NCBI GenBank assembly: GCA_949291515.1
Contig: CASEVY010000007.1
Span: 124,001-188,000 of the forward strand
Source of the DNA: an uncultured bacterium
GTDB taxonomy: Bacteria; Elusimicrobiota; Elusimicrobia; Elusimicrobiales; Elusimicrobiaceae
DNA: 64,000 bases
Direction: 5' to 3'
Shown here: positions 57,510 to 64,000 of the stretch, piece after piece
Layout: each line of letters opens with the position of its first letter
Position numbering within the stretch: position 1 is the stretch's first letter
Notes under the pieces: generated by a model
Database searches by the model: none
Seen by the model: only the letters and a program-made list of their open reading frames with translations
What the model was told of the DNA's origin: nothing
Made by a program: the position numbers and the translations under genes

Positions 57510-60053
57510 TTATCCCCGGCATATATTCTGGAGTATGGACTGGTAGCTATCTTTAGTAACCATAGCAAATAAACATTTTCCATGGCTCTTTTCAGCCCAT
57601 AATTTACCTATATTTTCTTTCTCCTGAGCGTCTTGGGCTGAGATCAGGTGTTCCCCTTTATATTCCACTGCTAATAATCGGCCATCATTTAATAAAACAA
57701 TAAAGTCCGGATAGAACCGATCCGTAGAAGTGGGTAAAGAGAAAGAGTAAGCCGATTTTTCTATGTTCCGAACCCAATACTTAACTTCTGGCATAGAGTC
57801 TATTACTTGGGCACATTCAGCCTCTTCGTTATTCATTTGTCCAACAAAACTATAAAAATGCTTATTAAAACGTTTAGATCCCTCATATTTGGAGTTCAAA
57901 GGATAGTTAGGACCAAAGGTAAAAGAATAATCCATTTTAGTTTCTACTGTGCCTAAATGGAATAATTGGTCTTGATATCCTTTGGCATAGGCCTGTTTCC
58001 GGTAAGAGTCGATTTTCTGATCAATTGCCTTAGCCAATAAAAATTTAGTCCGCACCAAAGAATTGATATTGATTTTACGGGTAATAGTTAAGAAATCAAC
58101 CACACGGCGTAAAAATTCCAATAATACTGGTTGAGGCACATCTATTTGGGGAATTTCCCGGTCCAGCCAGCGGGATAATTCTAAATTGGTCCAAGCTGAC
58201 TCTGCCTCTTCCACATTATGTAAAAATAAGCGGCTTGCTACGCGTTCTGTAACTCGTTTTCCGTCTATATCAATTTCAAAAATTTTCCCATTTTGGGCAA
58301 TAGAGAAATCTGCCGCTGTAAGCTCAGCAGGAAAATCCAACAATTTCCACCCATTAGGCAAGTAAAATTCTTTATCTTGGATTACGTTCCAGGAGTCATC
58401 TGTAAATAAACACAATTGTGGAACAGAGAATTTCTCCCCTCTTTCAGCAAAAGAAGGCTCTTTTGGGGTAATTATATTGCAAGTGTTAAAAAAAGCAATA
58501 GCTTCTTGTTCGGGAAGCAATCTTGCAAACTTATCTCTCAGAGTCGGTTGAATATCTGTTTTTACCTGTACTGTTACCCGCCCATCTGGAAGTTGTTGCA
58601 AGGCTAATTCTTGTTTTTCTTCTGCGGTTAAGGTAGAAGTGTCTACTGGGCTGGTTGTAAAAGAATATGTCAAACCCAATTTACTGGGTTCTGGCTTTAA
58701 ATACTCTTTGCTTTCTTGTTCATCAAAACCCATTTCTACCAAACTATCTTTCAGTTTGGCTACGGCATTAGTCCAACACGCACTGGATACATAAGCATAT
58801 GCTTTATTCAAATCAGCTTGGGAACGTCGTTTTGCATAAGGCATGCGCAAAATGCGGCCTAAAAACTGCTCTACCGCAGTTAAGGACCTAGTTTGAGCCA
58901 CTGAGCAGAAAATATATGCAAACGGGCAGTCCCATCCTTCTCGCAAGGCCTGCTTTGTAATAATAAAGTCTATGGGGCAATTGGGATCTAATACATTAAT
59001 TCCATCTAATTCTTTTTGTTCTCCTGTGGCAATTGCAATACGATCTGCTGAAATATGTTCATTATCAATCAAATATTGTTTGATAATATCTTCAGTGATT
59101 TCTTGTCCTTTGCTTTCGGCCTGGATTAATACAATAGGGCGGATATATTCTTTTTCCAATTTAGCATCTTGCGCTAATTTATTTCTCATTAGGCAGGCTT
59201 CTGTTAAACTTTGTTGCCAAGTTTGTGTTTCCGTCAGCATAATGGGTAGTTTTATCATTTCTTCGGCTTTTAATTCCACCGCACTCACCCGGTATAATAC
59301 ATTGCTCTCTCCTTCTTTAGGAGTGGCTGTAAACTCTACAATACAGGCAGGGTTTAAACGCTTCATAATTTCCCTGTTTAACTCTGTTACGGCCTTGTGT
59401 GCTTCGTCTACAATCACAATAGGCTGGTGCATGTGCAATAAATTAGCAAAGGAATTTTTCACCCGGCCAGCATCCGGCTTTCCACCCTCTACCTTTTCTA
59501 AACACTCTAGATAAATTGCGGGAATAACCTTAAAATGAGGTTCCAAACTTTCATTATCCGCATATATATTGCGGATGTCTGTATCTTTTACATTAAAAGA
59601 TTGCACGGTAGAAACAAACACACAGGTTTTGTTGGCAATATCAGTTGGACGAAGGTTTGCAAAATCATCAATATCAAAAATAGCCACATTCCCTTTAAAA
59701 GCGGCGTCTAATACTTCCCTATTGGGATGGGTCGGGTTCTTTAAGGTTTCTATGGTTTGTTGTTTAATTGCCGATGTAGGGGTTAACCACAATACCATTG
59801 GATAATCCTTATCCACATAGTGTTGTGCGGCTAATTTGACAGTATGGGTAGCCAAAAAGGTCTTTCCTCCGCCGGTTGGCAAACGCAAGCAAACATAAGG
59901 GATGTCTTCCAGACCGGGAATGGCATGGTAGGGTACCCGGTCATTGCCTAATATTTTATAAAAAGCCTCTTTGGGCCCCATAATGCGGGCTTCTTCTAAG
60001 TAATTAGCCAAAACTTCTAAAGTATTATTTTGATAATTTTTCAGTTGAAACAT
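57510..60053 (-). CDS. Type III restriction endonuclease subunit Res
   Basis: 847-aa SF2 helicase-nuclease that cuts DNA with the Mod subunit. Walker A PTGGGKTFLATH is near residue 60, the DEAH box IVIVDEAHKA near 215, SF2 motif III EFTATPKEG, and motif VI QFLGRILRMPYAKR near 425. The C-terminal nuclease has a PD-(D/E)XK pattern, YPDFIVLLNDGRLLAVEYKG. The start at 60053 is favoured by AGGAG ten nt upstream; the longer ATG 60071 contains that Shine-Dalgarno. It overlaps the membrane-protein gene by 29 nt. Confidence 0.93.
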   Translation of the reverse strand: MFQLKNYQNNTLEVLANYLEEARIMGPKEAFYKILGNDRVPYHAIPGLEDIPYVCLRLPTGGGKTFLATHTVKLAAQHYVDKDYPMVLWLTPTSAIKQQTIETLKNPTHPNREVLDAAFKGNVAIFDIDDFANLRPTDIANKTCVFVSTVQSFNVKDTDIRNIYADNESLEPHFKVIPAIYLECLEKVEGGKPDAGRVKNSFANLLHMHQPIVIVDEAHKAVTELNREIMKRLNPACIVEFTATPKEGESNVLYRVSAVELKAEEMIKLPIMLTETQTWQQSLTEACLMRNKLAQDAKLEKEYIRPIVLIQAESKGQEITEDIIKQYLIDNEHISADRIAIATGEQKELDGINVLDPNCPIDFIITKQALREGWDCPFAYIFCSVAQTRSLTAVEQFLGRILRMPYAKRRSQADLNKAYAYVSSACWTNAVAKLKDSLVEMGFDEQESKEYLKPEPSKLGLTYSFTTSPVDTSTLTAEEKQELALQQLPDGRVTVQVKTDIQPTLRDKFARLLPEQEAIAFFNTCNIITPKEPSFAERGEKFSVPQLCLFTDDSWNVIQDKEFYLPNGWKLLDFPAELTAADFSIAQNGKIFEIDIDGKRVTERVASRLFLHNVEEAESAWTNLELSRWLDREIPQIDVPQPVLLEFLRRVVDFLTITRKININSLVRTKFLLAKAIDQKIDSYRKQAYAKGYQDQLFHLGTVETKMDYSFTFGPNYPLNSKYEGSKRFNKHFYSFVGQMNNEEAECAQVIDSMPEVKYWVRNIEKSAYSFSLPTSTDRFYPDFIVLLNDGRLLAVEYKGEHLISAQDAQEKENIGKLWAEKSHGKCLFAMVTKDSYQSILQNICRG

Positions 60054-60780
60054 GGGACTTTGGCTCCTCATTTTTTTGTTTTGGGTGATATTTTTCTAAA
60101 AAGAGTTTAAAAGGATCTAAATTAGCGGCTTCCTCTTGTAAATTCAGAGAATATATCTTGTCTAAATATGAAATAATACAGCATAAAATACGCCCTTGAT
60201 TAATGATAATAGAATCTAATAGAGGCATAAGCTGTTCTTTTGTTTTTTCATATGATGTCATAGACTCTGCCGTTTGGTAGTGGGGGTGGGTGGAAAAAAG
60301 TTTATTTAAATCTTCACATTTCGCTAAAAATAATGATATTTGCTTTTGGGTAAGAAAAACAAAAGAGACAATACCATCTTTTAAGTTCTGCGTGTTTTGT
60401 AATGCAAAAAAAGGTGCAATTCTAATTAGGGTCTGAAAGTTTTGTTCTTTAAATTTAGGTAATAATAAAGGTGCCGGGAATGTCTGTTTGCTTAAATGTT
60501 CATATATAATGCTGATTTCAGACAGATTATTAAGTGCAATAGCATATTCTAACATGAGTGCATCTCTTAACTTCTCTTTTTCTTTGCGCCTATTCTCATC
60601 TTTGGTCAGTTTCCAAACTAACCATACGGGCAAAGAAGCCCCTATAGTTGCCGTGGTAATTGTTACCCACATATCCCAATATATTCCATTCATCTTTGCT
60701 GCACAGCATAAGTTAATTGCATACAATACCACTAATACAAGTATTGCAATATTGGGCAACCATATTTTTAAACCAGCCAT
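60025..60780 (-). CDS. Membrane-anchored helical protein between mod and res
   Basis: 251 aa. Two N-terminal membrane helices (about 8-28 and 36-58) are followed by a basic segment (KDENRRKEKEKLRD) and a long cytoplasmic helical domain (about 75-235) with no enzymatic motif. GAGG precedes the ATG; it starts 5 bp after mod and overlaps res by 29 nt, so it is fully embedded in the restriction operon. Type III systems normally have mod and res adjacent. It might be a cargo effector or anchoring factor; no family recognised. Confidence 0.75.
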   Translation of the reverse strand: MAGLKIWLPNIAILVLVVLYAINLCCAAKMNGIYWDMWVTITTATIGASLPVWLVWKLTKDENRRKEKEKLRDALMLEYAIALNNLSEISIIYEHLSKQTFPAPLLLPKFKEQNFQTLIRIAPFFALQNTQNLKDGIVSFVFLTQKQISLFLAKCEDLNKLFSTHPHYQTAESMTSYEKTKEQLMPLLDSIIINQGRILCCIISYLDKIYSLNLQEEAANLDPFKLFLEKYHPKQKNEEPKSHVSTEKLSK

Positions 60781-60785
60781 AATTT

Positions 60786-62120
60786 CTACCTCGCGGGAAT
60801 GGCATAGGGGGTTTGTTTAAATACAATGTTTTCTTTCTTTAAGCGTTGCGGGCTTAACCGGCAGGATTCCCCATAAATCACCTTGAGACCATCAAAGGGC
60901 GGTAATCCTTCTAAAATTTTAGAAGTTAATACATTGCCCCCGTTTACACGCTTATCCCCTAAAACCCCATTATAAAGCAAATAAAATGCTGTTCCTTGGT
61001 GTACACCCAATAAAGGAGAATATTGATAGCTTTGCATAGGGGTTTTTGTTTCGCTAAACCACACATGAAAGGCTAAATCTTTGAAAGAAATATCCTGATT
61101 AATGTTTCCGGTAGTATTAAAAATGGGTTGGCCAAGGTCATAAAATGTAAAGCCGCCTCCGCCAGTCCACCCAAGGGCTTTAGAAATGCCACCTTGGTCT
61201 GTTCCATCAATCACTTTCTTCATACGGGGAACACAGTGGGTGATGGCATGCTCTCCCATTTCTATGCCTATATATTTGCGTCCCATTTTTTGCGCTACAG
61301 CGGCAGTAGTGCCGGATCCTAAAAAGGAGTCTAACACCAAATCCCCGGGATTAGTGCAAGTATCTAAAATATCTCGAATAAGACGTTCAGGTTTTTTGCT
61401 GTTTTTAAATTTGACGTCGCCTTCATCAGCTATATTACGCATGTCGATATGATAGTTTTTCCATAAATTCCCTCGTACAGTAGAACGACAAAATTCTGAT
61501 ATAAAATCAGATGTCCAGTGTAGAGCTTCTGAAAAAGGCATATAATAGCGCAATGAACCTGTAGAAGTCTTAAATATCAGATTCCCAGATAAATTTGCAA
61601 TTTCCCCAGGTTTAAGATTTTCTGACTCTTGTGGTTGGCGAGATAAAGGTTGATCTTGATATATATTTTTCGATAGATCTTGGATTATATAATCATTAAA
61701 CTTCTTATTTTGTAACATGACCTTGGAAATATTTTCCAATTGAATTTTATAATTCAAAGAAGAAAATAATTCCACGATCCATCTTTGCTTTTTTAAAAAA
61801 GTTAAAAGAGGTGTCTTTGTTAAAGATATTGGGTCTATATATGAAGAGTAATGTGGATCAAAAGGTTCATTTGTTTTCGTATATAAAGGTTTTAAATTAA
61901 TATTCGAATTAGAAAATCTTTTATATACCATGATGTAATCTTTAACTTTAACGAAGGTTTTGTCAATATGAGCCGCCTTTGTCCCAAAAACTTCTCCGGT
62001 TTCAATGGTAAGCATAGTCATAAAATTATCCCTTCCAAAAATTTCATCCATTATGACCTTTAAATATGCTTGTTCTTTATCATCAATTTGCACAAAAATA
62101 ATGCCATCTTTGTGTAACAA
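60786..62120 (-). CDS. Type III DNA methyltransferase Mod, C-terminal part (frameshifted gene)
   Basis: 444 aa from the first ATG in frame. It begins HKDGIIFVQIDDKEQAYLK, the conserved segment following the DPPY strand of beta-class methyltransferases, and has motif I DLVLDSFLGSGTTAAVA (about residues 250-266) and IGIEMGEHAI. The DPPY half is in the next ORF in another frame. Removing one base from the AAA at 62127-62129 (T in the gene) makes it continuous (LELLRELLHKDG), ~546 aa in total. The target-recognition domain lies between. As read, Mod would not be made. Confidence 0.85.
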   Translation of the reverse strand: MLHKDGIIFVQIDDKEQAYLKVIMDEIFGRDNFMTMLTIETGEVFGTKAAHIDKTFVKVKDYIMVYKRFSNSNINLKPLYTKTNEPFDPHYSSYIDPISLTKTPLLTFLKKQRWIVELFSSLNYKIQLENISKVMLQNKKFNDYIIQDLSKNIYQDQPLSRQPQESENLKPGEIANLSGNLIFKTSTGSLRYYMPFSEALHWTSDFISEFCRSTVRGNLWKNYHIDMRNIADEGDVKFKNSKKPERLIRDILDTCTNPGDLVLDSFLGSGTTAAVAQKMGRKYIGIEMGEHAITHCVPRMKKVIDGTDQGGISKALGWTGGGGFTFYDLGQPIFNTTGNINQDISFKDLAFHVWFSETKTPMQSYQYSPLLGVHQGTAFYLLYNGVLGDKRVNGGNVLTSKILEGLPPFDGLKVIYGESCRLSPQRLKKENIVFKQTPYAIPAR

Positions 62121-62424
62121 TTCTCGAAAGCAATTCTAGACGAGGATATATTAGAGATAGCCAAATAGAATGCTCTAAGTTATCATCGTAATGGTCAAAA
62201 GCAGAGCCTGTATTGTAAGGAGGATCAATATAAATGCATTTTACCCGCCCTTTATAATAGGGCAAAAGGGCTTTTAGGGCTTCCAGATTGTCCCCTTTTA
62301 TAAGCATATTGCCTTGGGTTTGGTCCCCCACGGACAGATCTTTATTTTCCACCAATACCTTATACGGCGTTTTATCTGCCGTGGTGAGGGCTTCTTTTTT
62401 ATTTAACCAATCCAAAATGGGCAT
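62083..62424 (-). CDS. Type III DNA methyltransferase Mod, N-terminal part (frameshifted gene)
   Basis: 113 aa carrying the catalytic motif CIYIDPPYNTG (about residue 70; DPPY = adenine N6-methyltransferase) and SIWLSLIYPRLELL. After LELL it runs into non-family residues (SRIVTQRWHYFCAN) and stops. AGGAT lies before the ATG. DPPY before FxGxG is the beta-class order typical for Mod. The frameshift is discussed with the C-terminal part. Confidence 0.85.
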   Translation of the reverse strand: MPILDWLNKKEALTTADKTPYKVLVENKDLSVGDQTQGNMLIKGDNLEALKALLPYYKGRVKCIYIDPPYNTGSAFDHYDDNLEHSIWLSLIYPRLELLSRIVTQRWHYFCAN

Positions 62425-62673
62425 AATATCAATCCTTAAAAACTGTATTTACTATTACTTTACAAAATTACACTAAATAAAAAAATTATTTCTATAGAGG
62501 GGATTTATATGATTCCTTGCAAATGTACTTATAGGTATCTAGTAATTTATAAGTAAATATTTTTTATCTAAAAATCATTTTATACAATTAATTTTGAAAT
62601 TGCCCAATTAAGACATGATAAAAGACTTGGGACGAATACTTGGAATATTTGATGAGTTTGGGAGTTGAAACAT

Positions 62674-63363
62674 ATGCAAGGGGATAATAGGCTTTTTCAA
62701 CAATTAGATAATATAATAGTTCTGTCCCTTAAAACGAATCATCTAAAACTAGTGGAATTGCACGAAAAGTTCAAAAATTTTAGAGTAACAAATCCCTACG
62801 ACAGGCCAGATCTGGTATATAAACATGCTTTTGGCTTTTTTGTGTCTGAATATCTCCGTGATTTAAAGGTGTTGGATGAAAAATCTGACATTGATTCAAT
62901 CTTTTTACAGGGAAGACGCCTTTTAGAATGTGTTATTACAATTAAATATATCCAAAAACACAATTTGTTTAGACACGTCGTAGGATTCTGTGAATGGGAC
63001 CGAAAAGAGTACCTAGAAGGGCAAAAGGCACGGGTTAAGGCCGATTTAGATTTATTTCCTTATTTGGAAGGAATTATCAAATGGGATATAAAGCAACAAC
63101 AAGATTTGGACTCTTTAAAACAAAAGCATGCCAAACCGTGTAAACTTCCCTCTGTTCGAAAAATGGCAGATGATTTTGGGATGAACGCGGATTATGCCTA
63201 TTTTTATAAACTGACTTCTAAAATTTTGCATTTTTGCCCATTCAGCCTAAACAATGAGCACTTATATGATGGTATTATACATAGACGTATATTCCTTTTG
63301 AGGGTGGATCGTTATTGGAAGGAACTGATTAAAGAATTGTCTGCGTTGTATGTCTCTTTCTAA
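62674..63363 (+). CDS. Uncharacterised helical protein (possibly DUF5677-like)
   Basis: 229 aa, helical, with CVITIKYIQKHNLFRHVVGF and KMADDFGMNADYAYFYKLTS followed by KILHFCPFSL. That ending ('YxxxYKxxSxxxHxxP/C') resembles DUF5677, a family often next to defence genes; low confidence. The start at 62674 is supported by GGGAG nine nt upstream (a TTG at 62665 is the alternative). Divergent from mod. Confidence 0.6.
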   Translation: MQGDNRLFQQLDNIIVLSLKTNHLKLVELHEKFKNFRVTNPYDRPDLVYKHAFGFFVSEYLRDLKVLDEKSDIDSIFLQGRRLLECVITIKYIQKHNLFRHVVGFCEWDRKEYLEGQKARVKADLDLFPYLEGIIKWDIKQQQDLDSLKQKHAKPCKLPSVRKMADDFGMNADYAYFYKLTSKILHFCPFSLNNEHLYDGIIHRRIFLLRVDRYWKELIKELSALYVSF

Positions 63364-63566
63364 AAGGCACAACCATCATGTCATAAGCTCATAAGGACGG
63401 ACGTTGAGTTAGGAAATAAATAAGCCATTAGATATATATGATATATAATATATTTTAGCTATTCTTTCATTTGTTAAGCATTTTTCAATGTTTATATAAA
63501 TTGGCGGGATGAATAAGGCAAGGCGGGTGCAAAGCATTTAAGAAGAAAGTTAAAGGAGAGCGAATA

Positions 63567-64000
63567 TGGCTCAATATGAAGTAAATAATACATCTATTTC
63601 TACATTATTATCTTGGATTCGTAGTGAAGAAATCGCAATACCAGAAATCCAACGCCCTTTTGTGTGGGATTCAACTAAAGTTCGTGATTTGATTGATTCC
63701 CTTTATGCAGGGTTTCCAGTGGGTTATATTATTGTTTGGAAGAATCCAGACATCCATTTAAAAGATGGAACTATTTCTTCCGGAAAGAAAATTTTAATTG
63801 ATGGGCAACAACGTATTACCGCCTTGCAAGCGGCGATTGTAGGTGAACACATTGTTGGAAGTAACTACCGGAAAAAACGTATTAAAATTGCTTTTAATCC
63901 ATTAAAAGAGTGCTTTGAAGTTGCCAACCCAGCCATTGAAAATAATGTTGCTTGGATCACGGATATTGCGCCACTTTATCAGCCGGGGTTTGATTCTTTT
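63567..64000 (+). CDS. DUF262 (GmrS-like) protein, N-terminal part; continues beyond window
   Basis: 144 codons to the window edge, no stop. The N-terminus has [20 protein letters not shown], then [19 protein letters not shown] and [19 protein letters not shown], the two hallmark motifs (QRPFVW and DGQQR) of DUF262/GmrS NTPase domains. Such proteins are type IV-like restriction enzymes against modified DNA when fused to DUF1524 (HNH). AAAGGAG sits 7 nt before the ATG. Next to the type III locus it adds to a defence cluster. Confidence 0.9.

Noticed and set aside
62083-62130. Programmed frameshifting as explanation for the split mod gene
   Set aside because: There is no slippery heptamer, only TTT, and no clear stimulatory structure; an accidental one-base change is simpler.

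Overview
The window looks like a chromosomal segment of a Gram-negative, anaerobic, probably gut- or host-associated bacterium. It carries TolC, porin-like barrels, many lipoproteins, a cation-pumping pyrophosphatase, ThyX as the only thymidylate synthase seen, type IV pilin-like proteins and ankyrin lipoproteins. The combination reminds me most of Elusimicrobiota, but that is inference, because there is no rRNA or other phylogenetic marker long enough to settle it. I found no tRNA, rRNA or CRISPR array.

Layout. 1-45.1 kb is a compact core of moderate GC with tight operons and many ATGA or TAATG stop/start overlaps. It holds dnaJ (3' part); a leftward operon crtB-like / TPR / rsmE / mtaB / ankyrin (frameshifted); pilin and hppA; a leftward operon with a GlcD-GlcE fusion, a GlcF-like Fe-S protein and a GAF-HD-GYP protein; phosphoesterase-mazG-OMP; mnmA, rplU-rpmA, obgE; a leftward run thyX / glgC / phoH / ybeY; nadK-recN; a glycerate kinase; TspO, DJ-1, a porin, MscS and a DUF362 lipoprotein; and a MarR-controlled TolC/HlyD/ABC-2 export operon with a perfect 21-bp palindrome in front.

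45.1-64 kb is an accessory region, more AT-rich and less tightly packed, with several broken genes. From left to right: a decayed stretch; a two-gene cassette of unknown function whose larger protein ends in a PLD-like HDRF motif; a ~240-nt segment that folds into a pseudoknotted structured-RNA candidate; small genes and a large serine recombinase; a Fic protein behind four copies of a GGAGCAACAAATTT-type motif; a GNAT; a phage or plasmid replication initiator with an XRE regulator and upstream direct repeats; a type III restriction-modification locus with a membrane protein between mod and res and a frameshifted mod; and the start of a DUF262 (GmrS-like) protein. This reads as a defence and mobile-element island.

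Two window-wide patterns stand out. First, about eleven genes have a TANAAT -10 box ending 4-7 nt (mostly 6) before the ATG and no Shine-Dalgarno, which suggests leaderless mRNAs for many first-in-operon genes. Second, four loci (ankyrin, 49.6 kb gene, 49.9 kb gene, mod) appear split by single-base frameshifts, so either decay or assembly error should be considered.
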